Positions 22,546-34,141 of a DNA stretch of 64,000 nucleotides are shown one piece after another. Source of the stretch: Macrotis lagotis (lineage: Eukaryota > Chordata > Mammalia > Peramelemorphia > Peramelidae). The stretch lies in contig NC_133660.1 of the NCBI RefSeq assembly GCF_037893015.1, positions 282,225,067 through 282,289,066 on the forward strand. Reading direction: 5' to 3'. The number at the start of each line of letters is the position of its first letter. Position 1 is the first letter of the stretch. The notes beneath the pieces were generated by a model. The model did no database searches. It was not told where the DNA came from and saw only the letters and a program-made list of their open reading frames with translations. A program made the position numbers and the translations under genes.

Positions 22546-22590
22546 GGAGGCCGAGGCCGAGGCGGAGGCGGAGGCGGAGGCGGAGGCGGG
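22546..22590. repeat. GGAGGC hexanucleotide repeat in the CpG island
   Basis: About seven copies of a 6-bp GC-rich unit (GGAGGC, some GGCCGA variants) end in G-runs that could form G-quadruplexes. It lies on the TOP6BL upstream side, where human has the CGG repeat linked to fragile site FRA11A. Confidence 0.8.
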
Positions 22591-22726
22591 GGAGGGGGCC
22601 GCAGGGGCGGAGGAGGCGGGGCCGGAGGGGCGGGCCTCCCCGCAGCCCCGCCCACCAGCCCGCCCCCGCACCGGGCCGGGCCGGCCCGGCCCCGGCACCC
22701 AGGGGGCCCCGCGGGCCGGGGCGGGG

Positions 22727-22816
22727 ATGGCCGGGCGCCGGCCGGGGCTGGCTCTGGGGCTGCCCGCGGGGGGCGGCGGGGGGCCCGCGGCCCCGGAGGA
22801 CCAGCGCAGCCCGTGA
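22727..22816 (+). CDS. Possible 29-codon upstream ORF in the distal SPTBN2 leader
   Basis: The ATG has G at -3 and G at +4 and is followed by 29 codons, rich in Gly, Pro and Ala, to a TGA at 22814. If the plus-strand exon ending at 22865 is used, this frame would precede the main start. No similarity is recognised, and the composition could make it a chance frame. Confidence 0.2.
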   Translation: MAGRRPGLALGLPAGGGGGPAAPEDQRSP

Positions 22817-23086
22817 GCCCGGGCCCTCGGTGACCTCGGATCCGTGACGCGGCCGGCGGGGCCAGGTGAGCGAGGCCGCGCCCCTGGAGGCGGGGGGCGG
22901 GGGGGAGCTGCCGGGGCCCCGCACGATTCGCACCCAGGGCCTCCCGCCATCCTGCACCCTCCCCCGAGGGGTCTTGCGCGCCCCCACTCTGGACCTGGGG
23001 CTCGTTCCTGGTCTCTCAGTCAGGAAGAGAAGGGAGGACTTGAACTCGTGACCCATCGGGGCCGTTGGCTCTCGGACACCCTCTCC

Positions 23087-24330
23087 TCCTGGAGAATGGA
23101 GGGGTGGAGGGGCGGGAGAAGGGGGGATGGAGGAGAGGATGGAGGGGTGGGAGGAGGGGAGAATGAAGGAGGGATGGAAGAAAGGATGAAGGAAAGGGTG
23201 GAGGATGGGGGAGGAGGGGAGGATGGAGGGGTGGGAGGAGGAGAGAATGAGGGGGGATGGAGGAGAGGATGGAGGGGTGGGAGGAGGGGAGAATGAGGGG
23301 GGATGGAGGAGAGGATGGAGGGGTGGGAGGAGGAGAGAATGAGGGGGGATGGAGGAGAGGATGGAGGGGTGGGAGGAGGAGAGAATGAGGGGGGATGGAG
23401 GAGAGGATGGAGGGGTGGGAGGAGGGGAGAATGAAGGAGGGATGGAAGAAAGGATGAAGGAAAGGGTGGAGGATGGGGGAGGAGGGGAGGATGGAGGGGT
23501 GGGAGGAGGAGAGAATGAGGGGGGATGGAGGAGAGGATGGAGGGGTGGGAGGAGGAGAGAATGAGGGGGGATGGAAGAGAGGATGGAGGGGTGGGAGGAG
23601 GGGAGAATGAGGGGGGATGGAGGAGAGGATGGAGGGGTGGGAGGAGGAGAGAATGAGGGGGGATGGAGGGAGGATGGAGGGGTGGGAGGAGGGGAGAATG
23701 AAGGGCAGATGCAGGAGAGGATAGAGGGGTGGGGGTGAATGAAGGGGGGATGGAGGAATGGGAGGAAGGGAGAATGAAGGGGTGGAGGAGAGGATAGAGA
23801 GATGGAAAGAGGAGATGGAGGAGAGGGAAGAGGGATGTAAGGGAGAAAGGATAAAGGAGGGATGTGAAGAAAGAGTGGAGGATGTTGAAAGTGAGGCTAG
23901 AGAGATGATGGGAGGGGAGGGAAGATGGAGAAGGGATGGTGGGATGGAAGATAGGTGAAGGAAAGGATGATGGAGCGGGGGAGGGAAGGGAAGATGGAGG
24001 AGAAGTTGGAGGATTAGAAGAGATGAAATAGGAAAAGGGAAGAATGGAAAGAGGATAAAGGGGATAATGAAGAGAGGAGGAGAGGGAAAGGAAGATGGTG
24101 AAGTGTGTGGAAGGATGGGAAAGGGTGGTATGGAGGGATGGGAGGAAGAGGGGATGGAGAAATAGGTGGAATGAGGGTGAGATGAGGATGGGGAGGGATA
24201 GGATGGAGGGATAGCTGGAAAGATGGAAGGAAGTGGGAGGGAGGATGAGGAGGGAGATGGATGGGAGAAGAAATAAAGAGAGGAGGGGAGGTTGGAGAGA
24301 TGGGAGGAAGGGGAGAGAGATGAAGTGGGG
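23087..24330. repeat. Polypurine tract with a 46-bp GA-rich minisatellite
   Basis: The plus strand is almost wholly A and G for about 1.2 kb. From about 23087 to 23700 it is a tandem array of about 46 bp units (GGATGGAGGAGAGGATGGAG followed by GGGTGGGAGGAGGGGAGAAT). A variant block at 23161 recurs 268 bp later at 23429, showing higher-order duplication. The rest is more degraded. Long open frames on both strands are by-products. The tract lies directly beside the CpG island and could form triplex or G-quadruplex DNA. Confidence 0.92.
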
Positions 24331-26349
24331 AAGAGGCTGCTTCTGAAGTTATCGTCAGCCCTGATTTCAGTCTCACTCTTAGGAGGGAGTCATGTGAAAA
24401 GAAGATGGAGGGGTGGAAGGATGGATGACCTAGAAGGATCTGGGCCCCAGGGAGTCTGTGCTGGTCCAGCAGGGTCACTGAGGGCTTGTCACCCTCATCC
24501 ATACCCACCCCCCATGAGGACTTCCTGCTTCTCGTGGCTCATGATGAGGCTGCTGAGCTCTCAGCTTCGTGAATGGTGGCCCTGGATTTCTTCCTTCTCC
24601 CCAGTTCTGTGCCTCTGGGTCTTGGTTCAGACCTGCCCCAAGCATCTCCTGGTTCATCTCCCCCCACCCCCATCCACTCCCCCAGTTTCTTCCTTCTCTT
24701 TAGTGTACCGATGATGATGATGATGGTGCAGAGCCAAGGAGGGAAAGTGTGCTCAGAGAGCCCCTCCTTGATGCTGTCCGCTTTGCAACTGTTATCTGTC
24801 CTGGCTGGCAGGTGCAATGAGGATCCCTTTTTACAGATGGGGAAATAGAAGCATGCAGATTATGGGTCTTGCCTGAGGTCTCACAATTTGTAAGGGTCTG
24901 AGGCTGGATTGGAACTCAGATCTGCCTCCATTCAGGCCCTATCCACTGCAGACTTCCCCAGATAGATGGGTAGGATAGCTGAGCCTGGAACCCAGGTTCC
25001 ATCTCCACAGTGGTCCATTGGGGTTGAGACCAGTCCTGATGAGAAGGACCTTAACCTATGCCCCTCGTTGGAGGATTCAGGGTTCTACCTTTTTTGCCAA
25101 GTCTAGGGGAAGACTCTGGGGATCCCAGTGGCAGAAGCAGCCCCATGAAACCCCCAAGAGGTCCAGGGCAGCAGCCTCCCTGTGGCCATGTTGGGTTAAC
25201 ACAGCAGGCCCTCCTCCCTTGGCCACCATTGTAGCAATAAGTGGCACTTATGGTCCAACATCTCATTTAATCCTGACAAGAGCCCTGTCTAATTAGTTCC
25301 TATTATCACTCAGTGAAGAAACCAAGGCAGCCAGTATCCCCTATCACAGCCCTGCTGGGACAGGACTTCCCCTGGCCCTTCTCTGTTGGCACTTTCCCTT
25401 CGTCAAGCCGTGGTTTCCTCTGCCAGCCTCCCCTTTGGTCCCAAGCTCTGCTTTCCTCCCAGCCTTGTTCTCTTGCAGAGAAGAGGCTGAAGCAGGAAGG
25501 GGAAGTATCCCTGAGGACCCTGACCAGGCAAACTTAGGAGTGAGAGGCTGAGTGGGGTTCGGGGGCTGATGCAGCTCTTGAGAGGCCTCATCTCCCCATT
25601 CATGGTGGGAAGGGCTTAACAGAATCAGGTCCTGAGCAAAGCCTGCCCCCCCACCACTTCACATAACCGGGTTTCCTGAAATGGAGCAAGTCCCAGATGC
25701 CTCACTACTAATCACATCCCTGGAAATGGGGCCATGATGCTCAGATTAGCTCAGCCCCTCACCTTCCTGAGGCCCTCTCCACCTGGAGCCCGGAATCTAG
25801 GGCAGCCAAACGACTCACCTACCCCTGCTTTGCTGTCAGGGTCAGAGGGGGCTGTTTCGTTGGGCTTCCGGGAAGGATCATGGGAGAGTACCACAATACT
25901 AGGGTGGCCCCAGCATTTGTGCTAGGAAGTGAGGAGCAGAGGCCCCCTGTCATTGTCCATCCAGCTAGTTCTCTGAATTCTCGGGGTCATCCCAGGCAGC
26001 TTTTACCCCTTTTCATCTCTCTTTGTCTCCAGGCTTTATCCTCATTTAGGAACCTCTAAGAAACTTCACCCAGTAGCTCTGCTTTCTGCAGCTGGCTTTT
26101 GATTTTGTCCACAGTCAGGGCATCCTGTCTGCTAGCAGATTTGTGGAATGTAGACCCTGGAAAGGTGCATGCAGGCGAGGGAGTTTTGGTCACATGGAAG
26201 CAGCCGGTCCCGTCCATTCAGTCAGCCAAGGAGCCATCTTCCAGCTGCCCACAGAAACCCAAGCTTGGAAAGGCCAGGCATTGGAGTTTAATCTAGAGGC
26301 ACTTTTTCCCTTCTGGCTTTTCTGAATTGAAGTTGGTTTTCGGTGTTGT

Positions 26350-26580
26350 TGGTCAGTCACTTTTCAGTCCTTTCAGACTCTTTGTGAACCCATTTGGAAT
26401 TTTCTTGACAAAGATACTGGAGTGGTTGGCCATTTCTTTCTTTAGCTCATTTTATAGATGAGGAAACTGAGGTAAACAGGGTGAAGTGACTTGTCCAGGG
26501 TCACACAGCTAGCAGGTGTCTGACACCAGATTTGAACTCGGGAAGAAGAATTCTCTTGACTTGCGATCCTCCTTACCACC
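26350..26580 (-). repeat. Long-form marsupial SINE, antisense
   Basis: It runs from CAGTCACTTTTCAGTC and the TTTCTTGACAAAG block through GATGAGGAAACTGAGG to AGATTTGAACTC. This is the antisense of a CORE-SINE whose tail reads AATGGCAAACCACTC in sense. Confidence 0.75.
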
Positions 26581-28110
26581 CTGCCCTAGGAGCAGATCTG
26601 CCCTCCAGTTCATTGACCCTTAGCCTCTCTCTGCCATACTAAAGCAAAGTTGATTTGCCAAAAATGGAATAAATTGCTCTACCAAAAAAAAGCAGCTGAG
26701 GAACCATGTTATAAGGCTGAGCCTTATCTTCTCCTTCAGCTGTCCTAATCCCAGTTTCCTCTTCATGAGGGTCTGCATTCATGGGGGCCCTCTTATAGGG
26801 AGGACACTCCTTTTCCCAGGGCTCCCCAGCCCAGGGTCTTAGGGAGTGACCTAGTATCCTGAGGGAATGGGGCCCAGCAGCCAGTTCTCCACCCACTGGA
26901 CCATACTGCTTTGCTCCTTGAGGAAGAATGCTCAATCCCTAGACACTTTCTCTCAGAGGTAGGAGATAGCAAGAAGCAGATCTACAAGATTTTGTGAGAA
27001 CGGGCCACTTCAGAAGCATGTTGTTAGGGCAGAACCTGGCCTCCCAAGAGGCTGGTGGCATTGCAGGTGCAGCAGCTTAGAGACATCCAGGAGTGAAAGC
27101 TGGTCCTTTGTCAATCAGCTGTATTTAAAATGGGGGGGGGGGGTCACATCCAATAACATAATTGCATTCTTTCAGGAAATGGGAAATTATAGAGCAAATA
27201 ATCACCCCTTAATTTATCTTGGGTCTTGCCAGATTCTCAAACTCTGAGTTTGTTTCAAATGAGACCAACCTGGGTCAGAAGGAATACATTCTGTGGTCTC
27301 ATGATCTCATTGGATTCTCTCACCCCTGGGAAGTTCTCGAGAGGGCTGGGATTGCCACATTACAGATGATGGGGCTTTTGAGAGGCTATTGGCCTTCTCT
27401 GTGTTTGCATAACCATGGGGCTTTGGGAGTCCCCCAAAGGCCTCTCTTGGCAATAAGACCAAGAATCACCTGTGCTGTACACCATCAGCTGTCAAAACCA
27501 GGGAGGTCTGAGCTGGTCTGAGGAAAAACTGAGCCAGCTCAGGGCTGAGGGTGTGCTGAAAAGCGACTTACTGACCAAGTCCAATGAAGGTCAGGAGAAC
27601 CTGGGACTCAGGCTCTGCTGCTGACCCACCCTGGCTGTGGAACCCTGGGCAAGTCACTGCTTAGGGCCTCCAGACCCCTCCAGGCTGAAGATGGGCTGTC
27701 CTGAGGGAGGAAATTTCCTCCCCAGGAAGTCCTCTATCAGTGAGATGCTAAGTCCAGTCCCCTCTTTTTCTCTTTCCCTACATTTTATTCTCATGCCCCT
27801 AGGATCAAGGAGCTATTATATCTTGGGGTTTTTTTGGCATCACTGGCTTCTGGAGATGACAGGATGAATACTGGGGTACAGCCCTGTAAGCACCAAATCA
27901 CTACCAGAAGGAGCCCATGGTAGAGCAAAGAATGAAGGCCTGCTCCTGGCTTCATTTTCCTTCTGTTTTCTCTTCCAAAGAGACTGGAAAGGACAAACCA
28001 AAATTACATCAGATTATGTTGAAACCCCTGATAAGAAAGGCCACAGCCAAAGAGCGCTTAGCTGGGGCACACAGATGCTCCATCGCAGCTTTGAAAAAGC
28101 TGCTGAATAA

Positions 28111-28275
28111 GGGGCAGTTAGGTGGCGCAGTGGATAGAGCACCGGCCCTGGAGTCAGAAGTACCTGGGTTCAAATTTGATCTCAGACACTTAATAATTGC
28201 CTAGCTGTGTGGCCTTGGGCAGGCCACTTAACCCCATTTGCCTTGCAAAAAAAAAAAAATTTAAAAACCTTAAAA
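28111..28275 (+). repeat. Marsupial SINE
   Basis: A near-intact copy, GGGGCAGTTAGGTGGCGCAG through CCATTTGCCTTGC and a long A tail. It looks young. Confidence 0.92.
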
Positions 28276-30009
28276 AAAAAAGAGCTGCTAAATGGATGCC
28301 TAGTCAGGACCTGGGGAGTGACCCTGGCTAAGTCACAACTCCTCTGTGGGCTTTGCTCCTCTGTCCAGTGAGAGAGCTTCTAGCTTGAAATCAATGACCC
28401 CTCTGACCAGATGACCAGAAGTAAGGGGGGATCGGCATTGTCCTCTTCCCCCAGAGTCTCAGAGCTAGTGTGTCAAGCAGGTTTCAAATCCAGCTCTTTC
28501 TGTTTTTAATTCTAGCCCTTTCTCTGTGGGGCCACATTTGAACCAGCTAGGTACAAAAGCCCCATTGAGCAGGTGAGGGTAGGGGGGAAAAGAGGCTGAG
28601 GAGCTTTTCTGGTGCAGTTCCAACTTCAGAGCCCGGTGCCAGGGATGACTAGGAGCTCCCCACCACCACAGCTCCCAGCCTTGAGCTCCTATGGGGGGAG
28701 GGGGCTGGAGGGCCCATCTCCCTCCAATAGCTGGCTCCTGGGGGCAGTGGCTTTGTCCAAGGTCCTGTGTGTTCCCAAGGACCCGTGACTGGAGTTTCTC
28801 GAAACAAAGAAGTAGCGTAGAACATCATGTGCCTCATAAAGCGCCGGCCTTCTGGGGCTGAAGGTTAAGCCCTGCTGGACGCCGGCCTTGTCTTAGGAAT
28901 CATGAAGATTTGCACCCCACCCAGCCTGCACCGGGCCGTCGTCCTGAGAGCATGTTTTTAGGCCTGACTTGGGTCGTTATTTCAAGCTTCTGAGTGCTCT
29001 TTAGGGAGCAAAGATTGTACGTGTTCTATGAGGAACCTTGTGAATCCACACTGGACAGAAATAAAGGGGGCCTAACAAGTGAGCTAAGGTCCCTCCAAAA
29101 TACTTAATGAGTCCTGGACTGGAACTGAGCTCCTACTGTGTGCTCGGGGCAATCTCCAAGAAGCCCACTTCTGAGGCCTTCCTGCCAAGAGCTCCCCATC
29201 CACCTGGCTCTGTATTAGTTTCAACAGGCTTCAGGAAGAGGCTATTGGGGGGCTGGGGAGGAGTCATCCTTCACCCCAAAGCTTCCCATTCTAGTGGTGT
29301 CCTTCTGCCTCTAGGAGCTTTGTTCCTTCCTTGTCCTGGGAGCTGCCAGAGGCCTCCTGGCAGGAGGGAATAGGGTGAGGCTGTGGGGTTCTCCCCAGCC
29401 TGGGTCTTGTGCAAGGGGAAACTTTGATGCCTTTACGGAATGGCCTGTAACTTGGTTTGCATTGGGACACTCAACAAAGACAAACTGAGCCAGGCCCTGC
29501 CATTTGGACTATATCGTCTTCAGGAAACTGCCAGTGGTGGGATTGGTACAAGGTTTGAAATGTCAGCAAAGTATTCATTCCAGGGCTTCTCAGAAAGGCC
29601 ATCTAAAGGTGTATCTGGGCCTTTAGCTGTGCTGGGCATAGATCTGCCTATAGATCATAGGGTGCTGATGGGGGGAAGAGCGCCCCTGCGGAGCCAGGAG
29701 GACCAGACTCAGGCCTTTGGGGGGTGGGGACCTCTCTGCCCCTCCCCACCCGGTCCCAGGTCATCCCCCCCCCAAAAAAAACCTCCAGGGCTTGAACCTG
29801 TAGCCGTGTAGGTGGCCTCAGGTGGGCCGAAAGCGGCTCGGCGCCAGTGTTCGGGACCCTCACCGTGTCTCGCCATTGTCATTCTTTTTCAAAATGTTTT
29901 GTCACAGCTTTTGGGCAATGGGGTTAAGCGCCTTGCCCAAGGTCACCCTAGTAGGTGGCAGATACTGTACCCTAGGCCTTGGCGGCCCCGGCCTGGGCTG
30001 GGCTGGCCC

Positions 30010-30392
30010 GGAGCTGTTGCTACCTGCTAAGCTGCCCTCGGGCCTGGCGGCAGCGGGCAGCCTTGGGAGGGATGGGGGAAGGGCTGGCAGGCCCCCCGGT
30101 GGTGGCACGGGCAGGATGGCAGCGAGGCGCCCCCCGGGAGCCCCGACCGTGCGGCTGCAAGGCCGGGGCGCACCTGCCGGCCCCGCCCCGCCCCTCCCCC
30201 GGCCCGCTCATTGGCGCCCCGCGCTCGCCGGCGCTGATGTCAGCGTGTGCGCCCGTCCCGAGCCGGCCGCGGGGGCCGGGGGGCCGGGGCCCGGGGCCCC
30301 GCAGCTGCCAGTGGGCGGAGCGGCGCGGCTCAGAGCGGCCGCGCGCGGGCGGCCGGCGGACGGACGGACCCGAGGCGGGCCGCGCGGGCCGG
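30010..30392 (+). promoter_or_regulatory. SPTBN2: CpG-island promoter and noncoding exon 1 of SPTBN2
   Basis: Dense CpG sequence holds tandem GC boxes (CCCCGCCCCGCCCC, 30181-30194), a reverse CCAAT box (ATTGG, 30210-30214) and a CRE-like TGATGTCA (30235-30242). These are followed by a GC-rich stretch that ends in a good donor, GTGAGT, at 30393. This fits a 5' untranslated exon ending at 30392 that splices to the acceptor at 36340, just before the ATG. The transcription start cannot be placed exactly; I infer it lies around 30240-30300. Long open frames on both strands here come from base composition, not coding. Confidence 0.6.
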
Positions 30393-33079
30393 GTGAGTGC
30401 CCCGGGGCTGCCCCCCGCGGGGCCGCCATTGTCCTCTCCCCCTCCCCTCCCCCTCCCCCGCGCCGCCGCGCCTCCGAGGTCGGGGGCGCCCCCCGCGGCC
30501 CCCCGGGGCCCTCCATCGTCCAGGCCGGAGACAAAGGTCTGGAGCCTTCCCCGGCCCTGCCGCGGCCCGGCGCCCGGGGCCCAGCTCGGCCTCAGTTTCC
30601 TCCCGCGCCCCTGCCCTGCAGGAAGCGGCCGGAGAGGCATTTCGGGACGACCCTTACCCAGAGCCAGCCTCCACTCCTGCCCACCCCCCCACCCTTCATT
30701 CATTCATTCATCCCTTCCTCCCTCCCCTCCTTCATGGGGCACTGGCACACTGAGAGTAGCAAGGTAAGGAATAACAAAACCCAGCTGCGCCCTCCAGGTC
30801 CGAAGCTGAAGTGACCAGCCAAGGACCTGGCGAGGGGGCTCGGGGAGGGCCGTGGTGACCCCAGAAGCGGGGAAGCGGTAACAAAAGGAGAGGAGAGCTC
30901 AGTGGAGGGGGCGGGGCAGCCTCCCTTCTCCCTCGGGCCGCAGGACCTCCGCCACGCCACGAGGAAGGGGATGGGGAGCACGGGTGGGCAGGGCTTCCAT
31001 CCAGACCACGGGAGGGGGCCGGGGGGCAGCGGGATTCAGGAACAAGCCTGGTGCCCGCAGTGACCAGGACGTAGCACCCAGCCTGGCTGTCCGAGTCCAA
31101 GCCGCTCCGGCCCAGGCCCCAGGTGGACGGCTGAGAATGAGGTGCGGGTGATCCCGGAGTCTGGATTAGCCGGTGTGCCCTGGTGGGGTCCACCGGAGCC
31201 CAGGGGGCACCCAGGGCGAGGGTCTGTCGGCAAGGAGGACGGGGAGCCGTTGGTCCCAGGAAATGGGATGATGCTAAAAATGGGACAGATCTCACCCTGC
31301 CCTCCCTGCCGCCCATCATTACCATAGTGACCTGGAGTCGAGTAAGAATACGGGCTCGGCAAGAGCCTAGGGCCTGGGCACTGCCCGGAAACACAGAAAG
31401 AGAACACAGTGGAAGGGAAAGCCGGACTCTTGGTAGCAGATGCGTCCAGATTAGCTCTGGAGAGACAGGGATCTGAAGAGCTCGGGGATGTAGGAAGGAG
31501 GGGAGGGAGTGTTCAGCGATAGCACACCCAGAACTGAAAAGACCAGATGGTGTGGGGGCGTGCTCAGGAGCACCCGCAGACTGGGGCTGCCACAGACCCT
31601 CTCTTCTCAGGTGGCCTGGGGCCCCGAGCAGCTGAGGCCCGATCCCTTCCAGGGGGTGGGCACTGTTATTATGCCCATTTTATAGAAGAGGAAACTGAGG
31701 CCAAGAAAGAGGAGGCGATTACCAGGCTCAAAAGGTCTGAACCCATTGCTCAATCGCTCAGGATCAAGGTTTAGCATTGAGATGGCTCTTAGAGACATTG
31801 GCACTTTACAGATGAGGAAACTGAGGCACGGAGCAGTCACAATGTCAATGACTAATGATTTGAACTCTGATTAACTAGCTATCTATTTTGTATGTATATG
31901 TGGTTTATACCTAGTAGAATGTAGACCTCTTGCAGGGAGGGGAGTGTCTTTCTGGTCCAAGGCCAGGGCTGGGCACTAGGTGGGCAGGATTTGACAACCG
32001 AGCTCCGATGGGCTTTTTCTTCTCCAACCTTTCTCAGAGGGTGGGTATGAGTATGCTTGACTCTAGCTGAGTCGGAGAGGGTTGGCAGAGGGTGCCCCCC
32101 CCAGGCCCTGCTGGGTTGCTTCCAGAAGGGAGACCAGCCCTGAACTTGAAGGAGTCTCCAGCTCCAGCCACTTAACCTCCTGTGGGATCTTGGGCAAGTC
32201 ACTTTCTCTATTCTGGGACTCAGCTTCCTCCTTTGTAAAATGGGGGGACCTCTGAGGCCCATTGTAAACCTTAGGGTACTCTAGGACCAGCTCTAGGAAA
32301 GGAATTAATGATTGAATTAATAAAGGTTCTACAGCGTCCTGGAGAGGCAAAAACAATGAAAGTCTCAGGCCTCCAGGAACGTAACTTTAGTGGGGGAGGG
32401 CAGGCACAGGATAATGTGGGTACAGATTAGCAAATCCTAACTGGTTTGTTGAAAGGAGTGTTTCTTCCAGGGATGGCTTGGGGGGGGGGGATTAAGAGGG
32501 AGATGGGGGTGTAGGAGGGGGCCAGAGCATTCCAGGCAGGGGAGAAAACCAGGGCAGAGGTGAGTTTAGCAGGTGAAAGGTCCTAGAAGAGCCATGTTAT
32601 CCCATAAATAGCCCCACTCCAGAGTCAAGCAGGCACCCAGTGGAACAGTGGATTAGAAAGAAATCCAGTATGCTCCTGTCTTATATAGGAAGGCAGCCCA
32701 AAGCTCCTGGGGCTTGGAGATAAAACTTTTCAGAGATATGGGGGGGGGGGTGTAGGACAGGTAAATAAGGTCTGAAACCTAGAGTGGGACTTCATTGGGG
32801 GTAGCCCCACCTGACCTCTCATAAATGGGGTGTGAAGTCAGCAGACAGACAAGATGCCCTAGAGCATCTGAAGCCATAGCCAAAGAAAGGGGCAGCCCAG
32901 TGACCTGATAACGCAGCCCAGGGGTACCTTGGAAGAGATCTGAAAACAGAGTGAAGGACAGCTTCCAATTGGGACCTGTCAAGACAACAGTCTGGACAGA
33001 GGATGGAGTAAGGAGACAAGAAGACAAGGAAAGGCCAGAACCCATCCCAGGCTACAGATGATGATGATAATGATGATGA

Positions 33080-33375
33080 TGAAGCCACTCCAGGTGCTCA
33101 CATGAACGATTTGTACCCGATCTGGAGTAGAGCATTCTGAGCTCCTATTGGGTTGATCAGCCACAACTGGACACACTGTCATTCGTCTCAAACATAGTGA
33201 TGCCATTTTGGTCTTCTTTGATAATGAAGGACAAGAACCAATGCTGTGACAAGCACGTGAATTGGATTGGGGAGGGGGAGGCTGTGCTAGGTCCCCAGCC
33301 TCACTTTCTCCTCCTGAGCCATCTGGGTCCTTTGACCAGAGATGAATCCGACAACTGGAGAGGCAATGGGGGTTA
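33080..33375 (+). mobile_element. RTE LINE 3' tail fragment and adjoining tail-related SINE relic
   Basis: The reverse complement shares blocks with the RTE at 9.8 kb (AGCTCAGAATGCTC, then a GTGAGCACCTGG / GTGAACACCTGG block). The plus strand ends in GATAATGAAGGACAAGAACC, the RTE tail. The next segment (33235-33375, -) matches the tail of a marsupial SINE (compare 40050-40170). Confidence 0.6.
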
Positions 33376-34087
33376 GGTAACTACTAGGAAACAGAGGTGG
33401 AGCCATGAATGGGGCAAGGGTGGGACCTAGCCTGCCACCCCATCCAGACCACAGGGACAGGACCAAACAGGATTTGTCTGCCCATTCTAAGAGTAAGTGA
33501 AGGGTGGAGCCTGGGCCAGGTCCCAAGTCCTAATCCAGGAATTGAGAGTAAAAACATGACTGAATACAATGAAAGAGAAGTCCAAGAGGTAAAGCCCCAA
33601 AGAGAACAAGTGCCTTCAAGAGTGACTAAAGAAGGGAAAGAAGAATGACTAGAAGACATGAATTGACTTAAAAATTGAATTTAGAGTTCCTCTGGAGAAA
33701 AATGGAAGGAGAATAAATAGTTTAAAACTGACAACAGAACAGCTCACCAGCCTAAGAGAATGAGATAAACAGAACTCGATGATTCCACGATACTGAAAAA
33801 TTAGAAGAATTTGTACAGTATCCACCATAAAAAAACAACTGACCTGGCAAACAGGAGAAATGATCAAAGAATCATCAAACTCTCTGAAAAACCATGATTT
33901 AAAAAAAAACCATGAATATTACATTTAAAGAAATCATAAAGAAAACTGGCCCACATCTATTAAAAGAGGACAAGTTAAAAATAGAACCCACTGGTCACCT
34001 CCTAAAAGACACTCCAAATTGAAAACCGAAATGCCAAAGTCAAAATCCACTGCTTCCAGGTTTAAAAATTATATATATAAAATTTTA

Positions 34088-34090
34088 TGT

Positions 34091-34138
<48 letters not shown>
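34088..34138. repeat. GT dinucleotide microsatellite
   Basis: About 25 GT units with one CT interruption near the start, in SPTBN2 intron. Confidence 0.95.

Positions 34139-34141
<3 letters not shown>

Larger units (their letters stand above)
22100..22930. promoter_or_regulatory. CpG island, likely two-way promoter between TOP6BL (-) and an upstream SPTBN2 exon (+)
   Basis: Over 800 bp of very high CpG density includes a perfect palindromic CRE (TGACGTCA, 22168-22175) and a second GATGACG half-site just after it. On the minus strand a short ATG exon with a donor lies at 22334-22357. On the plus strand a GTGAGC donor at 22866 could end an alternative noncoding SPTBN2 exon. In human, C11orf80 (TOP6BL) and the longest SPTBN2 transcripts start head-to-head from such an island, as I recall. 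Long open frames on both strands here are composition effects. Confidence 0.6.
24331..30009. other. Noncoding stretch between the two SPTBN2-side CpG islands
   Basis: No gene is supported. MIR/SINE relics lie at about 24815-24950 (-), 26360-26580 (-, long marsupial SINE with the AAGATACTGGAGTGGTTGGC tail) and 29880-29955 (-). A full marsupial SINE lies at 28111-28272 (+). Open frames on both strands are short and lack splice context. If transcription begins at 22.8 kb, this is SPTBN2 intron. Confidence 0.5.

Noticed and set aside
22112-23056. A 314-codon open frame on the minus strand across the CpG island, with 200-230 codon frames on the plus strand
   Set aside because: Four overlapping frames on both strands are open because GC-rich DNA has few stops. 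The products are Pro/Arg/Gly/Ala-rich without domains. Only the short ATG-donor piece at 22334-22357 has splice support.
23087-24330. Repetitive open frames in the GA-rich tract (Gly/Glu/Trp/Arg-rich)
   Set aside because: They arise from the tandem 46-bp DNA repeat, and several frames on both strands are open at once. It also resembles no CRISPR array: there are no unique spacers.
29822-30814. A 330-codon plus-strand frame at the 30-kb island
   Set aside because: Several competing frames are open on both strands. The region has the promoter and 5' exon features of SPTBN2, and the product is Pro/Arg-rich without a motif.
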